Below, one piece after another: positions 33,470 through 44,110 of a DNA stretch of 64,000 bases. Each line of letters opens with the position of its first letter. Position 1 is the stretch's first letter. The translations under genes and the position numbers were made by a program. The DNA is from Hygrocybe punicea (taxonomy: Eukaryota > Basidiomycota > Agaricomycetes > Agaricales > Hygrophoraceae). Below the pieces are notes generated by a model that was not told the origin of the DNA, made no database searches, and saw only the letters and a program-made list of their open reading frames with translations. Location of the stretch: positions 1,488,001-1,552,000 of the forward strand of contig OY744461.1 of the NCBI GenBank assembly GCA_963556145.1, written 5' to 3'.

Positions 33470-35372
33470 CTGACCCGTGTTTCATGGAAAAGATACGCTG
33501 AAAGGGCTCAAAGTGACAGCTTCTCGTGTGGTCTTTTCGTGGGGAATGCCCTCTCTCATTATTTCCTGCCCATCCAACACCCACTAATAGCTCTCTTGGA
33601 TGTCGCTGTAGCCAAGCTCCAGGTCTTGTTAAGTGTCTGTGAACAACACCAGAGAGATGGTCAGTTTTCATCAAATGTCACTGGATTAATTAACATTTGT
33701 GACACAGAGTGGCCATTCATGCAATGTTGCATATGAATATAACATCCAGTTATCTATCCTGAACACATCGCCTTTGGATGAGGAATCGGACTCAAACTTT
33801 GAAGTGGTGTCGGTCCAGACAGACCCTGACAAATTAGCTGGGTCCACTGAACATCCACACAACACAAATGATGAGTCATCCTCATCCTAATACTCATCTG
33901 ATGATGAGAGCATGCCAGCCTCCAAAGATCTTCTCCCTGCCAATCTACCCTGGGATTCAATGCGATCTGAAATCAGATTATCAGCACAGTCACATATCAA
34001 GATTGAATCCTCTGTATAAATGGCGCTTGGAGCCAAGAACACCCTGCTAGGGTGTAGCATGGGTGACCCGTGGGTCCCCAGGCCAAACACCGTACCCATA
34101 CCCGTGCCGGGTACAGGTCTGCATTACCCGCAGTCAGACATGGGTATGGTAATTACCCGTGTCACTGTGTGGGTAGCGTTAATGATGGTGGGCAGCGAGC
34201 TTCTCGAGCCCACAAACAAAGCATACACGTCAATTGACGCGACGGTTCGTGTTTGTGGGCTGGGCTGGGCTGATTCCGTCATCTTGTCCCACTACCATCC
34301 TCTGACTGCGGTGGTGCTGCGGTGATGTCACTGCTACCTCGCGCTGACCACACTGATGTCAATTGACACCAGTTGGGCTTGCGCGAGGTGGAGTGACCAC
34401 GAACACGACCAACTCATGTCTCAAACATGGGTTGGTCGTGTTGTACGCATCCTGTTGCATGGTCATCATGTCGTCGGGGCATGTTGTTGTTAGTGAGAGC
34501 TGGGGCGTTAATGAGAGGGTGGGAGATGTTGCTGAGGGGTGCCGAGACGTGGTGAGGGTGCTGGGGCATCATTGTTGTTGTCATCATTTGGCAAAGACAA
34601 CCAGTGATACTAAAATAATAAGTAGCAAGTATTTAGCACAAGAGAGATAATAATAATTAGCATACCTGACAGCTGGAGGGTGGGCACACCACCTCTCTGG
34701 CTGTTTTCTCGCATTCCTGGTCATGCATAACTCTCGTCCTCATTGTTTACTCTCATTGTTGTTAACGTGGGGCAGCTGGGACGTTAATGGGGGACTGGGA
34801 TGGTAGCGTGGGGCAGCCAGGACATTAGCGAGGGGGCCAGGATGGTAGCGAGGGGCAGTTGAGACCTTAATGAGGGCCAGGATGGTGGTGGAGGTGTTAA
34901 CAAGGGGCCAAGATGGCCGGGTGACGTGGTGACGTGTCATCCTCGTGTCACTGTTATTGTTATCTGAAAAATAGAATTAGTATAGTGAGGGTAGCCCTAT
35001 AGTTGTTGCTGACCTGTCGATAACCGTGAAGCCACGGGTACGGGTCATGGTTTGGTCGTGGGTGCCATATTTGGCAACTGTACCCGCACCCACGCAACCC
35101 ATTTTGGAAATACCGCAGGTTGACCCGTACCTGTGGTTAACCCTACACCCTGCTGCTAAAGTTCTTCAAGCCCTGCACACCCAAAGAATATGACGTGAAT
35201 CTCACAAGAAAACAGGAGGTCATCCTTGACAGGGAGGGCGATGAGACGCTCACACAGGTTGCCAAAGAATAGCAGTTGCTAGGGAAGTGATTGAAAGCCA
35301 AGCTGCGACAACACAAACACCGTCACAAACAGAATGAGCAGGAAATAATTGCTGGAATTCTGCAGTATGTTA
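33470..35372 (+). pseudogene. Ulp1-like (C48) protease gene remnant
   Basis: The segment 33482-33670 reads ERAQSDSFSCGLFVGNALSHYF, then LLDVAVAKLQVLLSVCEQH. This matches the C-terminal catalytic part of agaric Ulp1-type SUMO proteases, with the Q..D..SCG nucleophile (Cys codon 33527-33529). A plausible tail follows: an acidic/Ser block (33770-33890), SSDDESMPASKDLLPANLPWDSM and KNTLL. After a 1.1-kb insertion (34048-35152) comes LLKFFKPCTPKEYDVNL and a basic KLKAKLRQHKHRHKQNEQEI end. Several in-frame stops and the loss of upstream catalytic His and Asp regions make it a remnant. Ulp1-like genes commonly belong to large fungal DNA transposons. Confidence 0.5.
34048..35152. mobile_element. TIR element B with ACCCGTACCC-type ends
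   Basis: The left end TAGGGTGTAGCATGGGTGAC and right end ..GGTTAACCCTACACCCTG share AGGGTGTAG as an inverted terminal repeat. Both ends are rich in ACCCGTGGGT, ACCCATACCC and ACCCGCACCC words. The coding text resumes across it (..NTLL / LLKFF..) with CTGCT at both borders, so it is an insertion, but an 8-bp duplication is not clear. The inside holds GTTGTTG/GTGAGGGTG sequence and, on the minus strand, a GTATGC donor preceded by CAGCTGTCAG near 34665. Confidence 0.65.
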
Positions 35373-35875
35373 CACTGAGGCGATGATTCCGATCGGAATG
35401 ATCGGAGTCCGAGGAATCCGATCGGAATCCTATCGGAATCATTGGAATCCGATCGGATTGGCCTATTTTTGTTAGTAGTCTTTGAAAAGCTTATAAGTTT
35501 GGAACATTCCGATCGGATTCTGATCGGAATAGCATTTTTTCGGATTTGCACAGTGTATGCTTTTTGAAAAGTGTCGGCTTTTTTTCAGTTTTTTGTGTTT
35601 TTCTCATTCAGTTTTGTATATAAAGTAAATCTAATTGTATATTTAGCATTGGGTACATAATGGGCATCATATTCATTTTAGGTAATATTTTCCCACGGTC
35701 CATTTTTGGTAATTATTCCGATCGGAGTCCGAGTGGAGTTTGGGTAAAGTGTAAGATTTTATTATGATGATGTTTTTTACTTCCACCTGTCTTACATACA
35801 CAAGCATGTTAAGCAAATGTCACATTTACCCTTACCTTCATCTTCACTTTCAACTCACCATTTATCTTCATCTTT

Positions 35876-35925
35876 ACAACAACAACAGCAACAACAGCAA
35901 CAACAGCAACAACAGCAACAACAAT

Positions 35926-35959
<34 letters not shown>

Positions 35960-35962
35960 GCC

Positions 35963-36025
<63 letters not shown>

Positions 36026-36162
36026 GCCACAGCAACAACAGCAAAAACAGCAACAGCAACAGCAACAGCAACAACAGCAACAACAGCAACAGCAACAGCC
36101 ACAGCAACAACAGCAACAACAGCAACAGCAACAGCAACAACAACAGCAACAGCAACAGTCTC
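35876..36162. repeat. (CAACAG)n/(CAA)n microsatellite
   Basis: About 290 bp of CAA and CAG triplets, with every triplet frame open. Long Asn/Ser, Leu and Val ORFs here are artefacts. Confidence 0.95.
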
Positions 36163-36485
36163 TTCATTGTTGTGTGTAATTTCAACCTTACTTTCCCCAC
36201 CTTTGATAGGGTTGATTATTATGTTAGCAATGAACATATAAACTGACACTTGCACTGAAAAGGAGTCACAATATGTTCATCAAATACATTTTCCTCCCAT
36301 CAATACTCAACAGCAACAACAATAAAACAACTTGTAGTAAACCTTCAAAACATTTATAGTGGTGCTTTAAAGTATTTGTAGTACTCCTTCAAATATTTGT
36401 GGCCAGCTCTATTCAAACAAGATCTTTACATACACAACAAGCATATTCAGAAAACATTCACTCTAGTTACCAACTACTTATTTAT

Positions 36486-37110
36486 TGATCAATATCAATT
36501 CCACAGTCATCTTCATCTTCATCTTCATCATCCATGGCTGCTTCTTTTACCTGTTGTTTTTTGAGAACTCGTTCAGTGTGAAGAAACAACATGGTGTGCA
36601 TGAACCAGTCAAAGTTACCAATAGTCATCCTCTTGAGAATTGACTCAAATCCTCCCAACCATGCATTCAGCTGCTCACAAGCCTATAACAGAAGTCGGTC
36701 AATATTTTTGAATCCAACATCTGAAGACAAATTACCTGAGTATTGGATGCCTGCTTGTAGTGTGGCCTTCCATGCCTATCATTCTCTACAACTACCAAGT
36801 TTGGTGCAGACCCATTCAATGGAGCAGGGTTACACCATGTACGACACAAGAAATCTGTGGTTCAATGATTAATTCCTTTTGAACCCAAGGCATCAAATGC
36901 TGCTTTGGTGACCTCAACAATTTTGAGTGAGTCTTGGAGCACCAGTGTCTGATTGGAACCAGCAGCAACCATTTGCACAGACTCTTGAACAAAGGCTTGC
37001 CAGATCTGCCAGCGAGAAACCTTTCTGGAGTTGCTTCTCTGTGTGCTATCATTCCAGAATTCTGCAAATGCAGATGCAGATGCATGGAAACTGTAAATTC
37101 CATTTACCAC
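36486..37110 (-). pseudogene. CxC5/CxC6-type KDZ-associated protein fragment
   Basis: On the minus strand 37106-36860 reads IYSFHASASAFAEFWND..WQAFVQESVQMVAAGS..ALGSKGI. Next comes CRTWCNPAPLNGSAPNLVVV and GRPHYKQASNTQ. A 53-nt GT-AG intron (GTAATT..TTATAG, about 36685-36737) follows, then ACEQLNAWLGGFESILKRM and an acidic tail ending GIDIDQ at 36486. It is clearly paralogous to the 28715-29459 gene but joins the N-terminal block directly to the C-terminal one, so the middle is deleted. The segment 37370-37640 is also related to 28520-28700, showing the two elements share more than this gene. Confidence 0.65.
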
Positions 37111-37849
37111 AATACATACAAGTTGTTTCTACCCTCACCAGACCATTTCCCCCTCAGCTCAATAACCTTCATCAAAAGTTAACTTATATAGGGTAGTCTC
37201 TAATATTATAATTTATTCAAACTATCATTCTTTCACCACATAATGTACCTCTGCTTTCACTGGAAGCAGTTGCTACTGTATGTCAGTTTAACCAGGTACT
37301 GTATCCTCAGTTTAACTATAGATCTGAGATCACTACTGTAAATGGAATTTACCCATCAATCTAATTGGCTTTGCTTAGGGAGCATGTGAATAGCCAGATA
37401 TCGGAGCTTGCTCAGTCTGGCCTAAAGCCAGGAGAGAATAGTGAAACTTTTTGTGTGTACAATCGGTGTTATCAAAAAATAATTTGTTAGGACCTGGGTG
37501 AGTGATTTGATGAGCAATGAAAGAGGCAACTAGATATCTTGGGTACGCTACCTGGGTGAGGTGATGTGGTGAGCAATGAGGAGGGTGAGACACCTCCTAT
37601 TGCCTGAAACACAATTTGAACCTTGACCCGAGATAGGAGAAAAGGAGGTATGCCTGCATGGAGGGATACAGCAAGATTTCAGGATGGGAAATGCAAGGTG
37701 ATGATCCCAGAGTGCATGGGGCCTCACTTGTCCATTAAACTTGTGTAAAAATTATTTTTTAAACTCAATTAAATTTACATTTACTTATAATGGCAATGAA
37801 ATTAAATAATTATTTCTGCAAATACACAATTATATATAAATTCTAATGG

Positions 37850-38470
37850 AATTGGGGGAGGAAATGGGGATGGGGATTAGAGGAATGGGATGGGGATGGG
37901 AGAGGAAAGGGATGGGGATGGGAGAGGAAAGGGATGGGGATGGGAGAGGAAAGGGAAGGGAAGATGGGGGAGGGGGATCTGACTGCTGTTGCCGCCGCCG
38001 CCGCAGTTGCCATCGTGACGCGGTTGCTGCTGCTGGGGCCGTTGGCGCTGGTGTTGCCATTGCCGTTGGCCTTGGCATTGTGGGGTTGCCGGTGGTGGTG
38101 GTGGTGGTGGTGGTGGTGGTGTAGCCATTGCCGCTGCTGTTGCCTTGGCTGCTGTCGCCGTTGTCGTTGTTGTTGCTGCCTTTTTCCCTTGCTGTCGTCC
38201 CTGTTCCTGCCATTGGCATTGGGTTGGCAGGGGCGTTTGAATGGCGCGGGGTGCGCTTGTCGGCTGCGTGTTGGTGGACATTGGGTGTTTGGGTGTTTGG
38301 GGTTGCCGTTGCCGTTGCCGTTGGCCTTGGCGTCGTGGGATTGCTGGTGGTGGTGGTGGTGTAGCCGTTGCTGCTGCTGCTGCTTCGGCTACTCTCGTCG
38401 TTGTCGTTGTCGCTGCTGTGGCCGATGCTGCTGTTACTGCTGCTACGGGTGCGTAGTCAATAAGTAGAAG
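37850..38470 (-). repeat. Low-complexity module with intron (minus)
   Basis: On the minus strand a GCTGCCAAG/GTAAGT donor (38490), a TATTGAC branch-like site and a CACCCGTAG acceptor (about 38450) lead into GGCAACGGCAACGGC and CACCACCACC tracts. It ends in a TTCCTCTCCCATCCCCATCC minisatellite (37855-37965). No real protein-coding signal was found. Confidence 0.55.
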
Positions 38471-38479
38471 ACAAGGAAA

Positions 38480-38960
38480 ACTAAAGACTTACCTTGGCAG
38501 CGAGGAGTGGTCGCCCACTGCTCGCTGCCGTTTTCCCTCGCTGCCTTTTTCCCTTGCTGCCGTACCTCTTCCTGCCATTGGCGTTGCATTGGCGGGGGCG
38601 TTTGGATGGTGTGGGGTGCGTGGCTCCTTGGCTTCGTGTTGGTGGCCGTTGGGTGTTTGGGTGTTTGGGGTGTGCAACCGTAGTTAGTAAGGAAAAATAA
38701 ACGTACTTTAGCAGCGAGGGTGGGCGCACCACTCCTCGCTGCATTATCGTCCCCGGTTTCCACATTTGCTTTGCGTGGGCGTAAGTGTGGGCGTGGGCGT
38801 GGGCATGGGCGTGGGCATGGGCATAGCTCGCGTCGTTGGTAGGCGTCGGGCATTTGGGACCGTAGTTAGTAAAGAAGTGTCACAAAAAAAATGATAAACT
38901 TACTTTGGCAGCGAGGTAACTCCTCGCTGCGTCTTTTGTTCATTCTCGACCCCGGTTCCC
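38480..38960 (-). repeat. Three related modules with TACTAAC motifs
   Basis: CTCGCTGC..AAAG followed by a T-rich stretch, TTACTAACTACGG and CCCAAACACCCAAC recurs about every 200 bp (near 38700, 38870 and, less well, 38490). TACTAAC is an intron branch-site consensus, so these look like reiterated exon/intron fragments. Confidence 0.55.
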
Positions 38961-39429
38961 GCGTCGGCATTGGTTTGGCAGTGGCGTATGTTTTGGCAGC
39001 GTCCGTTGGTCATTGGGCATATGGGGCATTCTGTGTGGATTTTGTGGAGGTGGGTTTGTTGATTGTCATGTGATGTCTTTGTTGACGCATGTCCAGAAAT
39101 GGTCCGTGCGCCAAACACACATATATAAACGGGTAATTGTAGTGGAATCTGAGATTCCTAGCACCAATATTGCTAGGAATACTCGGAATTCCATCGGATT
39201 CCTATGAGTCCTAGGAATCCGATCAGATTCCGTTCGCAATAAAAAGCACTCGGAATCCCGTTCAAAGGGAAGAACTACAAAATTTGAGTGGGAAAAATTC
39301 CAATCGGAATCCGACCATTCCGATCGGATTCTGCTAGGAATCATTGCCTCAGTGTAAAGAGCTCAAATTCTGAGCGCTGGCAGAACCAAGCACAAACTTG
39401 TTCCAGCCAAGTTAGTAGATTCTGGCCAG

Positions 39430-39720
39430 TCGAAGAGATGCTGCATGGAACTGGCTGTCGTAGTGGACATCATCGAAACAGGAGGCGATGGCTTTAACAC
39501 CTTCAATGTGAGCACAACAGCAGCCGTCGTGGCTGCTGGTGCAGGTGCGCGGGTCATCAAGGCTGGGAATAACTCAAGATGTTTCCGGCTCGGTCTTATC
39601 GTTGCGGCAAATGCCGGGTTTGGTTGTGTTTGCACGCCGCTGCCAATTTGATGTGGCTTCAATAACCTCTGGCAGCACTCTATGTCCATGCAGGCAAAGT
39701 TTCTGGCAGAAGGAATTTGT
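39430..39720 (+). pseudogene. Anthranilate phosphoribosyltransferase remnant
   Basis: The segment 39451-39560 encodes [20 protein letters not shown] followed by [17 protein letters not shown]. This is the glycine-rich PRPP-binding motif region of TrpD (tryptophan biosynthesis). It continues into TPLPI and SITSGS, then is cut by the B2 repeat of a tyrosine-recombinase element at 39679. The upstream part is unrecognisable beyond about 39380, where element C ends. Only the central segment survives, with one of its glycines replaced (IIETGGDG for IVGTGGDG). It is a remnant; a functional gene must exist elsewhere. Confidence 0.7.
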
Positions 39721-39776
39721 TTCGGAAGTGGTTACGAGAAACAAATTTGTGGTATAGCGAGAAACTCAGTTTTTGG
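39679..39776 (-). repeat. Split direct repeat B2
   Basis: Matches B1 (40165-40262) except for about four transitions, such as TTCGG versus TTCAG and TTACG versus TTATG. Confidence 0.9.
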
Positions 39777-40005
39777 ATGAAAAAACAGGAAGGGGTTTTT
39801 TCAAACTCGAAAACAGTGTCTAGTCCTAATCGAGAAGTCAAATGAACTGCAAGGGTGGGAGGGACAAGCAGCAGGTCTGAATAAAATGTGAAGACAGTGT
39901 CGAGTTGGTTGAGGAAGCCGTTATGTCTTATAGCAAGTATATTGATGAAGATATCTGCTGCTAGGGAGTGGCGGGGGGGTAGAATGAGGGAGCTGGAGGG
40001 TGGGT

Positions 40006-40164
40006 GAAATGAAAGAGATAATCTGCTCTATTGAGCAGGGAAGATCTTTTGGAGTGGCAAGTGGGAGTGGCACGAGCTGAGAGGCAAACGCGCCACAACT
40101 TGCCAAATTCGTACATAGACTTAATTCTAATTTACACTCATTCTTCATGTTTGTTAGAAGACAA
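40006..40164 (-). repeat. Split direct repeat A2
   Basis: Starts GAAATGAAAGAGATAATCTG on the plus strand and ends GTTAGAAGACAA. Matches A1 with about three transitions. Confidence 0.9.
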
Positions 40165-40262
40165 TCTATGTCCGTGCATGCAAAGTTTCTGGCAGAAGGA
40201 ATTTGTTTCAGAAGTGGTTATGAGAAACAAATTTGTGGTATAGCGAGAAACTCAGTTTTTGG
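40165..40262 (-). repeat. Split direct repeat B1
   Basis: Directly abuts A2 at 40164/40165. This B1-A2 junction corresponds to the circle-junction arrangement of these elements. Confidence 0.9.
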
Positions 40263-40347
40263 GGGACTCCAAGATGTTAGGAGCCCAGCGACGCGTTAAG
40301 CGAAGTGGACTCCCAATGATTAGGAGATGGGTGAGTTACTCACAGTT

Positions 40348-41560
40348 CTAGTGGGGAGGTGGCATTGCATAGCACAGGAAGGGTTCCAGGATTGGCGTTC
40401 CCTGCATATATGGGGCCATGACTACTGCGTGTTGGCATAGGTATGTTAGGAATGTGCCAGTGGTCCAGCGACCAATAGTCTTTACCACCTCAAAGGGAAC
40501 ACCTCGTAGTAGGAGTTCGAGTGTGGCTCCAATACGGATCCCATGTCCCTGGAAGGGAGGTATTTTCAGTGCTTTGCTGATATCCTTCAGCCGTGATATG
40601 AAAGCTGATCGCATGAGAGGTCGGAGTCCTTGAGGGTGGCGCCATGCGAATAAAGGATCAGCTGGGGATGGGTTGTTGATGCCGAAGTGGTTATTGATGG
40701 CGGCCTCTGGATCCGATGGGCCTGGTTGTGTCGACCAGTATATATCCTCACCTTCTCGTGAAGTCTTGGTGACTGGGATGTGGAAGACTGATACTTTGAG
40801 ATTGTTGCGATCTTTCCGCCAAGTCATGTCAGAGCGTTTGACATGTAGGTTAGGATTGAAGGCTTTTAAAGTGGGAACAGTAAGTTCACCAAGCTGAGAT
40901 ACGGAATAAAAGGCGGTTGTAAGGCAAGCGTAGAAGGCAGCATCGAAAGGGAGCATTAGGTCCAGTTCATCCTTGGCCATTGCTAGGACTTGGGTGGTGA
41001 TGGGTTCCCTCTTCGCACGAATGGATGTGGGGGGAGTGAGGGAAATGGCACCATCGAGGGCCGCTTTTATCTCTGGGTGATTGGCGCACCATGGCTGGCC
41101 ATGGAGAATGTGCCATGCACGGACAGCGAAGACATAATTGGCCAGAGTCTTTCCGGAGTAAGCTCCGGCGCAGTTGGCGATGAAGGCAAGGACTAGGACA
41201 GGCCTGGCTGGACATCGTTGAGGTTCAGGGATGCTGTGGAGATCACAGAACCGGTGAAATGCAAGAAGTCCTGCACCATATCCAGCCCAAGTGCCTTGAG
41301 CCCAGGATACACCGATGACCTCTAGGATTCGGTCTAGGTCAGCGTCAGTGATGTGGAGGGTGTGTCTGTTAGCATCATGTGCTGTATGTGTCCGAGCTGG
41401 GACTCATAGCCGGAGACGGTCGCGGGCAAGGCAGTAGGGACGAAGCGGTGAGTCAAGAGGGGCCAACCCAAGTTGATATGGTTGTGGCCTAGAAGGAATT
41501 GGGGCCGGGGGGGGATTGAAGGGTGGATCAACCAGACCATTGGCCTCGGAGGGCTTGTAG
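40348..41560 (-). pseudogene. Tyrosine recombinase of the YR retrotransposon
   Basis: Integrates the DNA circle without target duplication. From 41403 the frame is open to 40348: LHITDADLDRILEVIG, GTWAGYGAGLLAFHRFCD and AYSGKTLANYVFAVRAWHIL. The catalytic part follows: AFYSVSQLGELTVP, GHGIRIGATLELLLRGVPFE (HxxR box) and VVKTIGRWTTGTFLTYLCQHA (Tyr nucleophile region, FLTYL). The upstream start region (about 41560-41404) is in the same frame but separated by a TGA at 41404-41406, where relatives have Trp or Arg. It has no ATG downstream of the stop until 40980, so the copy cannot make full protein. Confidence 0.85.
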
Positions 41561-43867
41561 ATCAGTCTCAAAGTTGGTGGGCTGTTTGTGTGGGGGACCA
41601 GGATTCCTGAGAGAATTTGCAATGAGCTTTGCGGTTGCTTTGGGGTATCGGCCCTCTCGAAGCAGCTTGAGCTCAGTGTCTGAATATGGTAGGGTCGCAT
41701 CAATGATGAACCGGTCGAGACTGGCAGGTATTTCGATGGGGGGTAAGAGGAGGTGGTACGGAGGATATATGCCCCGGGAGGGGCCATCGGCTGGGTTGGA
41801 TTTGTTGGGGATGTAGGTTGCATGGATTGAGATAATGGAATCACAAGACTCAATGAAGTTGTGGATGCGTTTAAAGATGTCATTGATGGCTGCATTCCTG
41901 CTGCAGCCGTTTGGCCAGCCTTCAATGACTCCCATGTTGTCCCTGAATAATTCAAAATGCTGGCCAGTTGTCACAGACCGGGCGACTGATCAAATGAGGA
42001 GTTCGAATCCCAGGGCCTCCGCCCAGCCAATGTCGCGTTTACCATCAAGGGTCTTCCATCCTGGAATGAGGTGCCAAGCACGCCAGCGGCCAGCAATGAC
42101 AATTCCAATGCCAATGCCCGAACTGGCATCTGAGAAGGCGTCGAGGTTTGTGAGGCGGACGGGGCTTGGGATTGTCCGGCCAAGGAAGGGTTGGGCCAGC
42201 TTGGCATGCCACCATTGCAGGACTCCACGGATCATCTGGTCGGCGTGGCATGGCATGAGAGGACGGTCACCGTAGATGCCAAGCATGTTCTCTAGGCCAG
42301 TGAGGTAGGCGCGGCCTGGAGGGACCACCAGGGATGCATGAAGGAGCTTTCCGTAGATTTTTTGTACATCGCCAAGGATGTGGGTAGGCGAGCACTCCCA
42401 TTCATGGATTGACGTGAGGTATTTGGTCTTCTTCTTTGGTGGAAGGGAGACCATGAGTGTTTCCAGGTTCCAATCCAGGCCAATGAATGTCGTGGTTGAA
42501 GCGAAGGGCAGGTCCTTGGATTTCTCCCAGGGGATACCAAGCCGGTTGGATAGGTGATCAATGTCGTCGAAGTTGTAGGTGAAGCGTTGGTCCTCAGAGG
42601 AGCGGGATGAGCACGATGATAAGTCGAGGCAGGGGGAAGAGCAGTCTTTGTCGAATTCTTCAAGGGTGCCATCGGGGAAAACTCTACCACCAAACCAGAG
42701 GCACCCACCATCGTGATGTCAGCCACGGGGGGCAATGTCTGCATGCCAGTCTCTGCGGCGCGTGTTGTATTCCTGGAGGCGTTCTCGAAGGATCCGGAAG
42801 AAGATGTGGTCGTCGACCCATTTGGAGAGAGGTGCCATCCCATGGCAACGGAATAGCTCGGTGCCTGCATCGCTGACAGAGCCATACACTCCAGCTGATG
42901 GTGCAACCCCAAAGCAGGTGGCGGTGTCGATGCAGAATTCGTCGGCAGCAAGTCAGACAACGGCACCTGGCCATTGGGAGGGGTGCAGGGGGATCGTCCG
43001 GTATGCCTCTGCCACGTCTCTCGTGGCTGCCTGAGAGCCGGGGGGAAGGCGTGAGATGAGTAAGGAGATGATTGAGAAAGTCCCCCAGGTGCTGGGGAAG
43101 CGGTCCAAGTCGATCTGGGAGTTGATAGAGGGACTCAGGAATTTTGGTGAGGTCTTATGAGGGAACGAATAGTTTTGTACGTTGCGGAAGTGATTCGGTC
43201 GGCCTGGTTTGGGTATGATGCCAAAGGGGGCCGTCTGGAAGGGGCCAATGAGCATCTCAAGAGTTGACTGAGAAAAGGGGCCCAGGCATCGGCCTTTGGA
43301 CAGCTCTTTGGATACGATTTTTTGGAATTTGGAACTATGTTTGATGATGGAGTCTTTGTTGGGTGGGGCTTGGGTGCGTGAAATGGTGGGTATCTCAAGA
43401 TTGAAACCGCATCGCATACTTTGAGGGAGGTGATCATACTGAGGCCAGATGTTATTTGAACGGAGTAGTGCTTCCCAAGCATCCGGTTTATAGGGAGTGA
43501 GGGCTTGATGCTTTCTGCGCTCGAGGACAGCCTTGTGCGCCATGAGTGGTATGACCACATCCGGAGCAGAGGTGATGATTGTCATGGCGGGTGCTGGTGC
43601 AGCCAGCCACGCGTTGGAAGTCAACACAGATGGGGCGGCCATCGCGGAGTACGAGGGACTTGTTGACGTGCTGTGCGAGTGTGAGGTGGAGTCCATCCCA
43701 GGTATGCGTTGCGGCGCATTCCACAATTCTGTGGAGGTTGCGACCCAGGCATACGGCGCAGGCAGAGTAGCCCCCACTGCCTGCGCCTGCCTGAAAATCC
43801 GACTTCTTTTCCGGACATCCTCAGCTGTCGTGAGGCCAGGGTGGAGACCCAGACCTCCTGCGAGCAT
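41528..43867 (-). pseudogene. Reverse transcriptase-RNase H of the tyrosine-recombinase element
   Basis: The RT part reads SRCLGPFSQS-like text, FGIIPKPGRPNHFRNVQNYSFP and DVAEAYRTIPLHPSQWPGAVV. The catalytic box is PLSKWVDDHIFF (WVDD for YVDD). The RNase H part reads NLDAFSDASSGIGIGIVIAGRW and DIGWAEALGFELLI, then FRDNMGVIEGWPNG and NKSNPADGPSRGIYPP. Three in-frame stops interrupt it, after AVV, after IAPRG and after FELLI. All three are TGA, which one C-to-T change makes from CGA (Arg). Frames are otherwise kept over 2.3 kb, so decay is by point changes. Confidence 0.85.
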
Positions 43868-43989
43868 CGGTTAACCGCTTGTACTCTTGGCTCCATCTGG
43901 AGGGGGAGACGTTGGCAGCGGTGCTGTGGGCTGAACAAATGTCCTGGTCAGCCTGAGCGCATGGATGCGTAGGGTGCAGGTGCGGAGAG

Positions 43990-44110
43990 CATGCATGGAG
44001 CAAGGGTGTGGCATGCATGGAGCAAGTGTGTGGCATGCGTGGAGCAAATAAGGGGCATGCATATAGCAAAGAGAAGGCATGCATGGAGCAAAGAGGAGGC
44101 ATGCGCGATG
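43990..44110. repeat. GGCATGCATGGAGCAA minisatellite
   Basis: About five to six units of roughly 22 bp expanded inside the gag-like ORF of the tyrosine-recombinase element. Confidence 0.85.

Larger units (their letters stand above)
35373..39354. mobile_element. Element(s) C with TCCGATCGGA-type ends
   Basis: Left CACTGAGGCGATGATTCC (35373) and right GGAATCATTGCCTCAGTG (to 39354) match as a 17/18-bp inverted repeat; with flanking TTA/TAA it is longer. TCCGATCGGAATC-type motifs cluster at 35390-35540 and 39130-39345. A third cluster at 35715-35735, ending AGTGTAA (35754), may mark a separate small copy. The flanks differ (Ulp1 remnant on the left, trpD remnant on the right) and no target duplication is seen. 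The two ends may therefore belong to different copies. Contents: a CAA/CAG microsatellite, a CxC remnant and low-complexity modules. Confidence 0.6.

Noticed and set aside
35764..36255. Poly-Asn, poly-Leu and poly-Val proteins
   Set aside because: They are frames of one CAA/CAG microsatellite.
35365..39362. A single 4-kb element with target duplication at the TCCGATCGGA ends
   Set aside because: The 8 bp outside each end differ and the flanking genes are unrelated, so one insertion is not proven.
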